A DNA stretch of 64,000 nucleotides from Streptomyces sp. (GCF_019510245.1 NZ_JAEKKT010000116.1:62001-126000); one strand, 5' to 3'. Positions 53,009 to 62,609 are shown, numbered from the stretch's first letter. Notes: generated from the sequence alone by a model not told the origin. Translations and numbers: made by a program.

Positions 53009-53904
53009 CACCTGCCCTCCTGCTCGGCGGCGCGCGCGGCGGGGGAGGAGACCAGGTAGGCGACGGCCTGCTCGGTGGAGCCTTCCTGGGACGGGTGGTA
53101 GGTCCGGCTGAGGTAGCGCGGGATCGACTTCAGCATGTCTCCGGTGGCGGGCAGCGTGCCGCGCCGGCCGGCGAGGTAGAAGTCCCGGAGCCGGGCCCGG
53201 CCCCGGTCGAGCGTCGGGTCGTTCGCCATGAAGAAGCGGGCGCCGCGCTGCCACAGGAACACGATCGCCGTGAACGCCGTCGCCCAGGTCCGCACCCGGC
53301 GCCGGTAGCCGCCGTCGAGGTGCAGGAACAGGTCGAAGGCGACCGACCGGTGCTCGACCTCCTCGGCGCCGTGCCAGCGCAGCAGGTCCAGCATCATCGG
53401 GTCGGCGCCGCGCCGGTCCAGTTCCCGGGCGTTGAGCACCCAGTCGCCGAGGAAGGCGGTGTAGTGCTCGATGGCCGCGATCAGCGCGACCCTTTCGAGC
53501 AGCCACCAGCGGCTGGCCCTCCCGGGCTGCAGGGTCCGGTCGCCGAGCAGTTTCTCGAAGAACCAGTCGACCTGGGCGGTGTACGGCGTCGGGTCGAGGC
53601 CCTGCTCCCGGAGGTGGGGGAGCACCTCGTCATGGGCCTGGGAGTGCATGGCCTCCTGCCCGATGAACCCGACGACGTCCGCGCGCAGCCGCTCGTCGCG
53701 GATGAGCGGCAGCACCTGCTTGTAGACGTGCACGAACCAGCGCTCGCCGGCGGGCAGCAGCATGTGCAGCACGTTGATGGTGTGCGTCGCGAAGGGGTCG
53801 CCGGGCACCCAGTGCAGGGGGGTGCCCTCCCAGGCGAAGGACACGTTGCGGGCCTTGAGCGCGATGTGCTCGGACTGCACCGGCTGCGGCTGCTTGTTGG
53901 ACAT
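53008..53904 (-). CDS. Metal-dependent hydrolase (PF10118), ferritin-like diiron protein
   Basis: The 298-residue product has paired Glu/His helices typical of a diiron centre (FIGQEAMHSQAHDEVLPHL and WHGAEEVEHRSVAFDLF) and a further Glu-His helix (LIAAIEHYTAFLGDW). It is annotated in databases as a metal-dependent hydrolase. Co-translation with a 2Fe-2S reductase points instead to an oxygenase-like chemistry, possibly on lipids or sterols; this is inference. The ATG has no ribosome site within 12 bases and may be leaderless. Confidence 0.87.
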   Translation of the reverse strand: MSNKQPQPVQSEHIALKARNVSFAWEGTPLHWVPGDPFATHTINVLHMLLPAGERWFVHVYKQVLPLIRDERLRADVVGFIGQEAMHSQAHDEVLPHLREQGLDPTPYTAQVDWFFEKLLGDRTLQPGRASRWWLLERVALIAAIEHYTAFLGDWVLNARELDRRGADPMMLDLLRWHGAEEVEHRSVAFDLFLHLDGGYRRRVRTWATAFTAIVFLWQRGARFFMANDPTLDRGRARLRDFYLAGRRGTLPATGDMLKSIPRYLSRTYHPSQEGSTEQAVAYLVSSPAARAAEQEGR

Positions 53905-53907
53905 GGC

Positions 53908-53921
53908 GTCAATGTACTGAC
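53908..53921 (-). promoter_or_regulatory. Inverted repeat over a probable leaderless promoter
   Basis: GTCA-ATGTAC-TGAC overlaps a TACATT -10-like element ending a few bases before the hydrolase ATG. It is a candidate operator for the TetR regulator of the operon. Confidence 0.45.
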
Positions 53922-54025
53922 GGGTAGGTGGGGTGAGAAGACCTTCGGCCCACCTTGTTTACGCGAAGTGTCAGCAAGGGGCGCCGACGCACCGCCCGCG
54001 ACGGCGCGTCACGGCGGCACCGAAC

Positions 54026-55951
54026 TCACCGCAACCCACTGATCTCCCGCCCGTCCTCCAGGGTCCCCGTCAACTGGGCCTGTGCCCCCTGCTTCGCCGC
54101 GGTCACCAGGGTCTGCCCCTGCGCGGACGCCGAGACCCCGCCGGTCGCCCGGATCGAGGCGGTGTCGCGGCTGCCCGCGGCCAACAGGTACCACCGCCCG
54201 TCCCCGGACTTCCACAACACCCCGGCCAGCACGTGCGGATCGCGCGGACCGCAGGCCGTCACGTCGGCGCCCTTGGCCGCGACCGCCCCGTACCGGCTGC
54301 CCGGCGTCCGGAACTGGGCCAGCGACACGGTCCCGTCGCCCTGCCAGGTCTCGGCGCGCGTGCACACCCACGACCCGGTGCCGCCGGCGTCCGGCAGCTC
54401 CTGCTCGGCGAACGCCCACGCGTTGACGCTGCGCACCCCGGCCGACCGCTCCGCGGCCAGCGAGCAGGCGAACGGTGCCCAGTCGCGCAGCGCCGCCCCC
54501 GAGGCCTCGCCGGTCTCGCCGGGCCGTCCGGCGGTGAGCCGGGCCGGCACCAGTTCGCCCAGGTCGGTCGCGAGGTGCACACCCTGCGCGTCGGTCAGCT
54601 GGAGCACGTTCCAGGACGTGCAGGACCCCTGCTGCACCGCGGGGCTGGCCAGCGGCCCGGTGACCCCGCCGGTCAGCCCGAGGTCCAGCGCCCCGGTCTC
54701 CGGCTTCGTCAGGTCCCGCTCGGCCGCCCCGGTGACCCAGGGGGCGGTCAGATAGCGCACGTTGCCGTCGGAGCGGCCCAGGACCAGCGCGCTCGCCTCC
54801 ACGCCGGTCGCGCCGTCGGCGCGGGCGAAGTCCAGGGCCGCGCCCTGGGTGCCGTCCTTCGGTTCGGCGTAGCGGACGACGCGCAGCCCGTCGTAGAAGA
54901 TGGCCACCCGGGCGCTGTCGACCACCCCCGCGTACAGCAGCTGGGGCGGTCCGGCCGGGCCGCCGGTCTGGGTGCCGGGGGTCGCCGAGACGCGGACGGT
55001 GCCGCCGGGGCGGGCCCAGACGGCGAGGGCGCGGCGCAGCAGCGCGGTGTCGCCGGTGAGGGTGCCGCGGGCCGGCCAGACGGAGAAGTCGGTGCGTGCG
55101 GCGGTCTTCCAGGCGGTGGCCGGGATCTTCGTGAGCTGGGCCGGGTCCAGGGCGGCCTGGGCGGCCGGGTTCTGCGCGTACACCGGGGCGGCCGCGCCGT
55201 CGGCGCCCCAGCCGCCGCCCGGCAGCGCGACCAGCGCTCCGCACACGGCGAGGGCGGCGGCGGCGGCGAGTGCGGCCCTGGTGTGCCGGCGGCGGCGCAC
55301 CAGGTCGGTGGGCCGGGCCTGCAGGGAACAGGGGTCGAACTCGGGGGAGTCGAGCAGCGGGTACTCGGCCGGGACGCCGTTCGCCTCCGCGAGCGCGCCC
55401 TCGGGGTGCTCGACGCCGGCCGCCCGCAGGAGCCCCCGGACGTCGCCGTCGGGGAGCTGTTCGAGGCCGCGCAGCGCGTAGGCGGCGCGGGCCGGGCCGG
55501 AGAGGCCGGCGAGCCGCTGGTCCAGGGCGAGTTCGTCGGCGCCGCCGGAGCGCGGGAAGAGCCGCAGGCCCCACACCTGGGGGAGCAGCGGCGGCAGCTG
55601 GGCGCGCCTGGGCCACGCGGTGAGCCGGAGCGGCCGGTCCGCCTCCAGCGCCGTACGCACCACTTCGAGGCGGACGAGGGAGTACCCGGGGTCGGTCTGC
55701 CGCCCGTCCGACTGGGCCGGGACCACCGGGACCTGCTTCCGGCCCCGGGGGAGCGCCCGCTGGACCAGGGAGTGCGCGGTCAGGACGCGGCGGCCGCGGG
55801 CGAGCCCCGGGGGCAGCACCAGGTAGGCGAGCCGGACCAGCCGTGGGTAGTGCTCGACGAGCGCGGCCTCGGCCTGCTCGACATCGACGGCCGGGTGCGG
55901 GGCTCCGGCGGAGGCGGCTGCGTGACGCTGGGCTACATCCTGTGACTGCAC
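54026..55951 (-). CDS. Membrane protein with degenerate sigma-factor-like N-terminus
   Basis: In this 641-residue product, residues 20-65 (VEQAEAALVEHYPRLVRLAYLVLPPGL) resemble sigma region 2. Residues 145-185 (LAGLSGPARAAYALRGLEQLPDGDVRGLLRAAGV) resemble region 4 of ECF sigma factors. One membrane segment (about 222-245, ALAAAAALAVCGALVAL) follows, with a 395-residue extracytoplasmic part containing five or more Cys. Function is unknown. The sigma-like part lacks an obvious DNA-recognition helix and may be structural. It has no close operon partner; the lipoprotein gene at 56115 is divergent. Confidence 0.75.
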   Translation of the reverse strand: MQSQDVAQRHAAASAGAPHPAVDVEQAEAALVEHYPRLVRLAYLVLPPGLARGRRVLTAHSLVQRALPRGRKQVPVVPAQSDGRQTDPGYSLVRLEVVRTALEADRPLRLTAWPRRAQLPPLLPQVWGLRLFPRSGGADELALDQRLAGLSGPARAAYALRGLEQLPDGDVRGLLRAAGVEHPEGALAEANGVPAEYPLLDSPEFDPCSLQARPTDLVRRRRHTRAALAAAAALAVCGALVALPGGGWGADGAAAPVYAQNPAAQAALDPAQLTKIPATAWKTAARTDFSVWPARGTLTGDTALLRRALAVWARPGGTVRVSATPGTQTGGPAGPPQLLYAGVVDSARVAIFYDGLRVVRYAEPKDGTQGAALDFARADGATGVEASALVLGRSDGNVRYLTAPWVTGAAERDLTKPETGALDLGLTGGVTGPLASPAVQQGSCTSWNVLQLTDAQGVHLATDLGELVPARLTAGRPGETGEASGAALRDWAPFACSLAAERSAGVRSVNAWAFAEQELPDAGGTGSWVCTRAETWQGDGTVSLAQFRTPGSRYGAVAAKGADVTACGPRDPHVLAGVLWKSGDGRWYLLAAGSRDTASIRATGGVSASAQGQTLVTAAKQGAQAQLTGTLEDGREISGLR

Positions 55952-56114
55952 GTCCTGGTGAACGAGCGAACCGTTGGTTGGTCACCGCCACCCGGGTGAC
56001 ACTGCGGTGTCCGCACGATGTGAGCCGATGTGAGTGCTTCGCGGCCCGCAGCCGTATCGAAGGGGACGGGCTCCCGGAAGGCACCCGGGGCCGGCGATGC
56101 GACCGGAGGAACAG

Positions 56115-56522
56115 ATGAGGTTGACCCGACCGATGCTCGCCGTGGCCGGCGCCGTGGCCGTACTGGCGCTGGCGGGCTGTGGATCCGGAGACGGCAAGGC
56201 GGAGGCGAAGATCCCGGTCACCGCGACCGGCAGCCTGGAGAGCCTGGCCGCCAAGGTGAAGTGCACCCCGGACATGCAGATCGACTCCGACGAGGTCCGC
56301 CAGGCGATCTGCAAGGTCCCCGCCGGCAAGTTCGTCTTCGCCACCTTCGCCACCGACCGCGGCCAGCGCGAGTGGATCAACGACGCGAAGGACTACGGCG
56401 GTTTCTACCTCGTCGGCCGCAAGTGGGTCGCCGTCGGCACCGACAAGGTGGTGAAGGCGCTGCAGACCACGCTGGGCGGCGAGGAGGAGATCGGCGTCGA
56501 CCACAGCAAGCACACCAGCTGA
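56115..56522 (+). CDS. Small lipoprotein
   Basis: The 135-residue product has a lipoprotein signal (RLTRPMLAVAGAVAVLALAGC, Cys22) and a compact mature domain with two Cys (VKCTPDMQIDSDEVRQAICKV) probably forming a disulfide. Its VFATFATDRGQREWINDAKDYGG..LVGRKWVAVG pattern is like other actinobacterial envelope lipoproteins. The ATG at 56115 has GGAGGA upstream. It is divergent from the sigma-like membrane protein and convergent with DUF1996. The function is not known. Confidence 0.85.
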   Translation: MRLTRPMLAVAGAVAVLALAGCGSGDGKAEAKIPVTATGSLESLAAKVKCTPDMQIDSDEVRQAICKVPAGKFVFATFATDRGQREWINDAKDYGGFYLVGRKWVAVGTDKVVKALQTTLGGEEEIGVDHSKHTS

Positions 56523-56549
56523 GGTTCGCGGGCCGTACGGCACATACGA

Positions 56550-56582
56550 GAGCGGGCGGTGGGAGAATCCCACCGCCCGCTC
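56550..56582. terminator. Bidirectional terminator
   Basis: A perfect 15-bp stem (56550-56564 with 56568-56582) with a GAA loop lies between the convergent lipoprotein and DUF1996 genes. Confidence 0.85.
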
Positions 56583-56619
56583 CGTGCTACCGGCCCCGGT
56601 GCCGCCGGCTAGCTACTGC

Positions 56620-58170
56620 TCACTGGCACTTCTTGCCGGTGTTGATGCAGTTGGCGATCGTGGCCGCCAGGTTGTTCTTGGTGACGCTGATGAAGTCGTC
56701 GTGGTCGGTGGCCGCCTTGTGCAGCTGCTCGGGGAAACCGTCCACGGCGTAGGCGTTCTTGACCTGGCCGTTCACGATGCTCGGCTGGGCCAGGTTGTAC
56801 ACCAGGCGCATGGTCAGCTGCGGGATCGCCTTGAAGCCGTTCGGGCAGACACCGCTCGCGGGGTCCGCGAAGGCCACGTGCGTACGGTGATTGGCGCTGT
56901 CGATGTTCACGCCGTCCCAGCAGCTCTGGAAGGCGAACGTCCGCACCACCTGGCTGCCCTGCGGGCAGATCGGGTACTGCTGGGTCAGCTGGACCTTGTT
57001 CTCGAAGCCGGTGCAGCTCCAGTGCGCGTTGGCGTTGGCCAGACCGTTGGTCGTGGTCTTGGCGTCACCGGTGATGATGCGCAGGAACTGGGGCATCGCG
57101 ACGACCTTGCTGGCCGGGCTGCCGACGTACTTGATCTGCGCCTTGACCGGCGTGATGATCTTGCCGACGTTGCCTTCCTTGCCACCGCCGAGCGCGTTCG
57201 CGTCGAACTCCTGCTGGCCGTTCTGCTCACGCACGACCGGCCAGTAGTACGCCGAGAGGTCACTCTGGTTCTGGCAGCTGGAGGGGGCGGCCAGCAGCGA
57301 GTCGTTCGTGGAGAACGCGTTGACCTTCTGGTTGCCGACGTAGTCGTGCTCGTGGTGCGCGCCGTTGGTCACGCCGGGCGCCACGATGACGTTGTCGGTG
57401 TTGTGGTTCTTGTTCTGGTTCGTACCGCAGCGGGTGGTGAACGTACCGGTCGAGGCCTGGGCGCCGTTCTGCGGCTTGCCCTGGACGTTCGCCGCGACCT
57501 TGGTGATGTCCACGAAGTCGGCCGCGGACGGGCCGTTGCCGGCCTGGCCGCCGGCGCCCACGTCGACCGGGGTGCTGGCGCTGGCGCTCGGAGCTGCGCT
57601 GGCCTGGCCGCCGTTGTTCTGACCGCCGTTGTTGTTGTTCTGACCACCGTTGTTGTTCTGGCCGCCGTTGTTGTTGCCCTGGCCGGCGGTGGTCTGGTTG
57701 GCGGCCTGCGTGGTGCAGGCGGCGAGCTGCGACAGCGCGCTGTTGAACTGGCCGCCGACCCGCGTGATGTCGATCCTGATCCGGTCGATCGTGGCCGCCC
57801 GCTTCTCCTTCAGGGGGCCGACGATCGCGTTCTGGACGAAGTTGGCGTCGTTCGCCTGTGCCTGACGGGTGGAGGCGAGCCGGGAGTAGGCCTCGGTGAT
57901 CTGCTTGTCGAGGTTCGCCAGTTCCGTCGCCACCCCCTGCTTGGCCTTGTCGGGCACACTCGTCAGCTTCTGGCCGACGTCGGGGCAGGAGATGGTCGCC
58001 ACCGTCGCGGCGGCGGCCTTCGTGTAGTTCTGCGCCGAGTTGTTCGACTCGTGAGCCGAAGCGTTCATCTGCGCATAGAGCAGCCCGCCCCCGCCGAGTG
58101 CGACAGCCGCCGATGCGGCTATGACCTTGACGGTCAGCGGCGAACGGCGTTTGCGTATGTTGCGTCCCAT
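56620..58170 (-). CDS. Secreted DUF1996 protein
   Basis: The 516-residue product has a basic N-terminus ([14 protein letters not shown]) and a signal or anchor segment ([18 protein letters not shown]). A helical region (about 45-150) leads to an NNNGGQ-repeat linker (about 155-190) and a DUF1996 domain (about 220-510). The domain has [38 protein letters not shown] and [18 protein letters not shown], with several Cys. DUF1996 proteins are secreted in fungi and actinomycetes, with unproven function. ATG 58170 has GAGGAG four bases upstream, which favours it over 58203. Confidence 0.9.
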   Translation of the reverse strand: MGRNIRKRRSPLTVKVIAASAAVALGGGGLLYAQMNASAHESNNSAQNYTKAAAATVATISCPDVGQKLTSVPDKAKQGVATELANLDKQITEAYSRLASTRQAQANDANFVQNAIVGPLKEKRAATIDRIRIDITRVGGQFNSALSQLAACTTQAANQTTAGQGNNNGGQNNNGGQNNNNGGQNNGGQASAAPSASASTPVDVGAGGQAGNGPSAADFVDITKVAANVQGKPQNGAQASTGTFTTRCGTNQNKNHNTDNVIVAPGVTNGAHHEHDYVGNQKVNAFSTNDSLLAAPSSCQNQSDLSAYYWPVVREQNGQQEFDANALGGGKEGNVGKIITPVKAQIKYVGSPASKVVAMPQFLRIITGDAKTTTNGLANANAHWSCTGFENKVQLTQQYPICPQGSQVVRTFAFQSCWDGVNIDSANHRTHVAFADPASGVCPNGFKAIPQLTMRLVYNLAQPSIVNGQVKNAYAVDGFPEQLHKAATDHDDFISVTKNNLAATIANCINTGKKCQ

Positions 58171-58343
58171 GGAACTCCTCAGACCTTCCTTGCGGGGCGG
58201 CATCGAGGCGCCCGACAGGAGTGAAGCGGCGTCCTTTCATACGCGCCCCGTCTCAGGCGTGTTCAGCCGCCTCACAAATTCATCAGAGATTTGTTACGCA
58301 CTTGGGGCACAACTGCCGTTTGAGCAGGGCGGTTTCTGGAAAA

Positions 58344-58994
58344 TCAGCGGTCGCGGTCAAGATACGCGAGCACCGCGAGGACGCGCCGATTGTCGTCGTC
58401 CGACACCTCTAGTCCCAGTTTGGTGAAGATGTTGGAGGTGTGCTTCGCGATGGCCCGTTCCGTGACGACGAGCTGAGCGGCGATCGCCGCGTTCGACCTG
58501 CCCTGCGCCATCAGCTCCAGAACCTCGAGTTCCCGCGGTGTCAAGCCCCCCAGCGGCCGGTCGTCGGCGCGCCGGGACAGCAGCTGCTGGATCACCTGCG
58601 GGTCCATGGCCGTACCGCCCGCCGCGACCCGCCGTACGGCGTCCACGAACTGCTCCGCGTCGAACACCCGGTCCTTCAGCAGATACCCCACCCCGCCGGT
58701 GCCGTCCGCCAGCAACTCGCGCGCGTACAACTGCTCCACGTGCTGGGAGAGCACCAGCACCGGCAGCCCCGGCCGCTCCCGCCGGGCGCGGAGCGCGCAC
58801 TGCAGCCCCTCGTCGGTGTGGGTGGGCGGCAGCCGTACGTCGACCACGGCCACGTCCGGCGCCGACTCGGCCAGCGCGCGGTCGAGTTCGGGGCCGGACT
58901 CGACGGCCGCCGCGATCTCGAAGCCGTAGGCCTCCAGCAGCCGGACCAGCCCGTCGCGGAGCAGGAACAGGTCCTCGGCTAGGACAACGCGCAC
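58344..58994 (-). CDS. LuxR/NarL-type response regulator
   Basis: The 216-residue regulator has a receiver domain (VRVVLAEDLFLLRDGLVRLL; phospho-acceptor Asp in VVDVRLPP; YLLKDRVFD) and a LuxR helix-turn-helix (LTPRELEVLELMAQGRSNAAIAAQLVVTERAIAKH). The GTG start at 58994, with GGAGA upstream, lies within the end of the kinase gene (16-base overlap). Kinase and regulator therefore form a translationally coupled pair. It matches the position of an S. coelicolor pair near glnII. Confidence 0.93.
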   Translation of the reverse strand: MRVVLAEDLFLLRDGLVRLLEAYGFEIAAAVESGPELDRALAESAPDVAVVDVRLPPTHTDEGLQCALRARRERPGLPVLVLSQHVEQLYARELLADGTGGVGYLLKDRVFDAEQFVDAVRRVAAGGTAMDPQVIQQLLSRRADDRPLGGLTPRELEVLELMAQGRSNAAIAAQLVVTERAIAKHTSNIFTKLGLEVSDDDNRRVLAVLAYLDRDR

Positions 58995-60259
58995 GGGATC
59001 TCCATCGTGACCATGGTGGGACCGCCCGCGGGGCTGCTGACGGCCAGGACGCCGTCGAATGTACCCAGCCGCCGCTCCACCCCGGCGAGCCCCGACCCGG
59101 CCCCGACCACCGCGCCGCCCCGGCCGTGGTCGGTGACCGAGACCCGCAGCATCCCGCCGCCTTCCTGCACGTGATGCAGGTCGACCCAGATCCGGTCGGC
59201 ACCGGAGTGCTTGACCGCGTTGGTCAGCACCTCGCTCACCGCGAAGTACGCGGCCGACTCCACCGGCGCGTCCGGCCGCCCCGGCAGTTCCACCGTCACC
59301 TCGGTCGGCACCGGCAGCCGCAGCGCCAGCGCCCGTACGGCGTCCCCGAGCCCGCGTTCGGCCAGCACCGGCGGATGGATGCCCCGGACCAGGTCCCGCA
59401 GCTCGCCGAGCGCCTCCACGGACGCCTGCCGGGTCTGCGCGAGCAGCTGCTTCGCCTTCGCCGGGTCCTTGTCCAGCAGCATCTCGATCGTCCCGAGGTC
59501 CATGCCCATGGCGACCAGCCGGGCCTGCGCCCCGTCGTGCAGGTCGCGCTCGATCCTGCGCAGCTCGGCGGCCGACGTGTCCACCGCGTCCTTCCGGGTC
59601 TCGGTCAGCACCCGCACCCGCTCGACGAGTTCGCCCTGCCCTGGGTCGAGGACGGCACGGGTGAGACGGAAGTGGGCGGTCAGCAGCCGCGGGCACAGGT
59701 ACCAGGCGCCGACCAGCAGCACGGCGGCGGTGGCCGCGGCGCCGAACGCGGTGGCCTGGTCGGTGACGGGCACGAAGCCGTACCAGTAGGTGCCGTCGAG
59801 GGTGAGCACCCGCCACAGCCCGGCGGCCACCGCGAACCCCTCGAACGGATAGAGCAGCAGCACCGCCGGCAGCAGCGCGGTCGCGAATCCGGCCGTCATG
59901 TCCGTGAACAGCCACAGCACGTCCCGCCCGACCTGCGGGTCGCGCAGCATCCCGAACGTCCTGGCCCATGGGTTGGCGTCCGCCGGGAGCGGCCGGTACG
60001 CCGACCGGATCCGCACCCCGCACCACTCGTACGCGAGCCGCCGCCGCACGTCCGCCACGTCCCGCACCCCGCCCAGGATCCACGGCGTGGTGACGATCCC
60101 GACCCCGATCGGGATCAGCGCGACCGAAACCGCGGTCAGCGCGAAGCAGAGCACCGACACCGGCAGAATCACGAGCGCCAGCACCAGCCCCCGCACGGCG
60201 GCGAGCAACACCTCCCGCGCCCTGGCACGGAAGCCCCCGCTGTTCGTGTTCGTCGTCAT
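58979..60259 (-). CDS. NarL-type sensor histidine kinase
   Basis: The 426-residue kinase has an N-terminal membrane region (about residues 18-60 and 120-205, four or more segments) of the actinobacterial sensor type. A HisKA_3 dimerisation domain follows with RIERDLHDGAQARLVAMGM (phospho-His). The HATPase has SEVLTNAVKHSGAD, VTDHGRGG and GSGLAGVERRLG motifs. The start at 60259 was preferred because upstream in-frame sequence is unlike any protein. It forms a pair with the following LuxR regulator; the signal is unknown. Confidence 0.93.
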   Translation of the reverse strand: MTTNTNSGGFRARAREVLLAAVRGLVLALVILPVSVLCFALTAVSVALIPIGVGIVTTPWILGGVRDVADVRRRLAYEWCGVRIRSAYRPLPADANPWARTFGMLRDPQVGRDVLWLFTDMTAGFATALLPAVLLLYPFEGFAVAAGLWRVLTLDGTYWYGFVPVTDQATAFGAAATAAVLLVGAWYLCPRLLTAHFRLTRAVLDPGQGELVERVRVLTETRKDAVDTSAAELRRIERDLHDGAQARLVAMGMDLGTIEMLLDKDPAKAKQLLAQTRQASVEALGELRDLVRGIHPPVLAERGLGDAVRALALRLPVPTEVTVELPGRPDAPVESAAYFAVSEVLTNAVKHSGADRIWVDLHHVQEGGGMLRVSVTDHGRGGAVVGAGSGLAGVERRLGTFDGVLAVSSPAGGPTMVTMEIPCALS

Positions 60260-60612
60260 GCCGTCAGTCTGTCCGACCGGCCGACCGGGGGTCACTGGCC
60301 CGAAACCCCGTGTCAGGGGGTGGTGCTGGATACACCCCGCGACCAACCCCCACCGGCCCGCGGCCTGATCACGACCCGGTCCGCGGCACGCCGAGCACCC
60401 CCGCTTCGACATCGGGGTCGAGCCCGATACCCGCCCGCACCGGTGCCTCGCCGCCCCTCTCCGGGAGTCACCCCCACGTGTCGGCCACCGTCACCCCCAC
60501 CGGCCGGCCAGCACCAGAAGCCTCATGCCGTCGATCGTGCCCCGGGGGACGCCGGACGCAAGGGGGGTTCAGCCGAGGGCGGAGCGGCCCTCGGCGGCCC
60601 GTACGCCGTCCG
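60260..60612. other. Intergenic region without recognisable features
   Basis: These 353 bases lie between the kinase start and the winged-helix gene stop. They must hold the promoter of the two-component operon, but I see no strong promoter hexamers, hairpins or genes. Confidence 0.5.
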
Positions 60613-61200
60613 TCAGCGGCCGGTGGGCGGGGTGTACTTGTATCCCACCCGGCGGACCGTCTGGATCGCCCGGCGGTGCTCCGCGCCGAGCTTGCGGCGC
60701 AGCCGGGCGACGTGGACGTCGACCGTGCGGCCGTCGCCGACGTGGCCGTAGCCCCAGACCGTGGTGACCAGCTGGTCGCGGGTGTGCACCCGGCCCGGAT
60801 GCGCCACCAGATGGGCGAGCAGTTCGAACTCCAGGTAGGTCAGGTCGAGTTCACGCCCGTCGACCTGGGCGGTGCGCTCCACCGTGTCGACGGTGACGAG
60901 CGGCCGCGGGCCGGTCGCGGCCGGGGCGGGGCCCGCGGCCGGCTCCTGCGGGTCCGGCACGGCGACCGGCAGGAAGGGCGGCTGCTGGTCCGCCGGGACC
61001 AGCACCAGGTAGCCGATCATCGGCGGCTGGCCCGGCAGGGTGGGCAGGGCGTGCTGCGGGGCGGGCAGCCAGGTGGCGCCCGGTGGCAGCAGCTCCGTCA
61101 TGTCCACGATCTCGTCCCGGTCGACGGCACGCAGCCGGTGCCGGGCGGGCGAGGAGGTGCCGAGGGCGGAGGCGGGGGAGAGAGAACGAGTGGTCGCCAT
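60613..61200 (-). CDS. Orphan winged-helix (OmpR-C type) DNA-binding protein
   Basis: The 195-residue product has no receiver domain. The first 95 residues are low-complexity and Pro-rich (PADQQPPFLPVAVPDPQ). The C-terminal half is a trans_reg_C winged helix (LVTVDTVERTAQVDGRELDLTYLEFELLAHLVAHPGRVHTRDQLVTTVWGYGHVGDGRTVDVHVARLRRKLG...VRRVGYKYTP). It is read in the same direction as glnII, 377 bases downstream, beyond a strong terminator. An atypical phosphorylation-independent regulator is likely, and a link to glnII control is conjecture. Confidence 0.88.
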   Translation of the reverse strand: MATTRSLSPASALGTSSPARHRLRAVDRDEIVDMTELLPPGATWLPAPQHALPTLPGQPPMIGYLVLVPADQQPPFLPVAVPDPQEPAAGPAPAATGPRPLVTVDTVERTAQVDGRELDLTYLEFELLAHLVAHPGRVHTRDQLVTTVWGYGHVGDGRTVDVHVARLRRKLGAEHRRAIQTVRRVGYKYTPPTGR

Positions 61201-61577
61201 GAGACGTCAGCTCTTTCGCGCGAGGAGTCAGTCGGTCGAGGGCGACGGCCGCGATTCGTGGTCGGGCGCGCCGCGGGGACGTACTGCTTTCCGCGCTGGC
61301 CGAAGGCCGGGGTGTACGGCTTTAGAGGGCCCGCGCGTTCGTCGCGCGGCAACACACCCGGTCGAAGTCGTGGTGCTGACGGGAAGGCCAGAACGGCTCG
61401 AGGTCCTGGCGACCCGTCGCGCTGCACTTCTGGAAGCTGGCCATGTGCCCATTGAAGCAGACACAGCCGGGAAACAGGACCCTCCTCTCACTGCTTGGAC
61501 GCCTCTTTGACGCGGCGCCATGCCGAAGGGGCGCCCACCGTCATGGTGGGCGTCCCTTCGGGAGAGTCGTCCGCGGA
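61201..61577. other. Intergenic region downstream of glnII
   Basis: These 377 bases carry the glnII terminator (61523-61561) and, nearer 61201, the upstream region of the winged-helix gene. Nothing else gene-like is seen. Confidence 0.6.
61523..61561 (-). terminator. glnII terminator
   Basis: A 17-bp stem (61523-61539 with 61545-61561, one G-T wobble) and a 5-base loop lie 16 bases beyond the glnII stop. Confidence 0.85.
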
Positions 61578-62609
61578 TCAGACCTGGCCGGCCTTGTCCA
61601 GGGCGGTGCAGCAGGTGTCGACGATCAGCCGCGTCACGACGTACGGGTCGACGTTGGCGTTCGGGCGGCGGTCCTCGATGTAGCCCTTGCCGTCCTTCTC
61701 GACCTGCCACGGGATACGCACCGAGGCACCGCGGTTGGAGACGCCGTAGGAGTACTCGTTCCACGGGGCGGTCTCGTGCAGGCCCGTCAGGCGGTCGTCG
61801 ATGCCCGCGCCGTAGTTCTTGACGTGGTCGAGCGGCTTGGAGCCCTCGCCGAGCGACTCGCAGGCGGTGATGATCGCGTCGTAGCCCTCGCGCATCGCCT
61901 TGGTGGAGAAGTTGGTGTGCGCGCCGGCGCCGTTCCAGTCGCCCTTGACCGGCTTGGGGTCGAGGGTGGCGGAGACGCCGAAGTCCTCGGCGGTGCGGTA
62001 GAGCAGCCAACGGGCCACCCACAGGTGGTCGGAGACCTCCAGCGGGGAGACCGGGCCGACCTGGAACTCCCACTGGCCCGGCATGACCTCGGCGTTGATG
62101 CCGGAGATCGCGAGACCCGCCTTCAGGCAGTTGTCCAGGTGGGCCTCGACGATCTCGCGGCCGAAGATCTCGTCGGCGCCGACGCCGCAGTAGTAGCCGC
62201 CCTGGGGGGCCGGGAAGCCGCCCTCGGGGAAGCCCAGCGGGCGGGAGCCGTCGAAGAAGGTGTACTCCTGCTCGATGCCGAAGATCGGCTCCTGTGCGGC
62301 GAACTTCTCGGCGACCTCGACCAGCGCGGCGCGGGTGTTGGAGGAGTGCGGAGTGAAGTCGATGTCCAGGACCTCGCACAGGACGAGGACGTCGTCGCCG
62401 CCGCGGATCGGGTCCGGGCAGGTGAAGACCGGCTTCAGCACACGGTCCGAGGAGTGCCCCTCGGCCTGGTTCGTGGAGGACCCGTCGAAGCCCCAGATCG
62501 GCAGCGCGTCGAGACCGGCCGGGGCGCCCGCGATGATCTTCGTCTTCGAACGCAGCTTGGCCGTCGGCTCGGTGCCGTCGATCCAGATGTACTCAGCCTT
62601 GAAGGTCAC
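61578..62609 (-). CDS. glnII: Glutamine synthetase type II
   Basis: The 343-residue eukaryotic-type glutamine synthetase is typical of Streptomyces and is heat-labile and GlnR-regulated in S. coelicolor. The motifs are FKAEYIWIDGTEPTAKLRSKTK, PIWGFDGSSTNQAEG (N-domain latch), EQEYTFFD, GVGADEIFGREIVEAH, AGINAEVMPGQWEFQVGP-like (ISGINAEVMPGQWEFQVGP) and NWNGAGAHTNFSTKAMR-like (DWNGAGAHTNFST). GTG 62609 gives the usual length, with AAGGA about nine bases upstream. A GlnR-like box lies at 62729-62745. It is not adenylylated by GlnE, unlike GlnA. Confidence 0.95.
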   Translation of the reverse strand: MTFKAEYIWIDGTEPTAKLRSKTKIIAGAPAGLDALPIWGFDGSSTNQAEGHSSDRVLKPVFTCPDPIRGGDDVLVLCEVLDIDFTPHSSNTRAALVEVAEKFAAQEPIFGIEQEYTFFDGSRPLGFPEGGFPAPQGGYYCGVGADEIFGREIVEAHLDNCLKAGLAISGINAEVMPGQWEFQVGPVSPLEVSDHLWVARWLLYRTAEDFGVSATLDPKPVKGDWNGAGAHTNFSTKAMREGYDAIITACESLGEGSKPLDHVKNYGAGIDDRLTGLHETAPWNEYSYGVSNRGASVRIPWQVEKDGKGYIEDRRPNANVDPYVVTRLIVDTCCTALDKAGQV

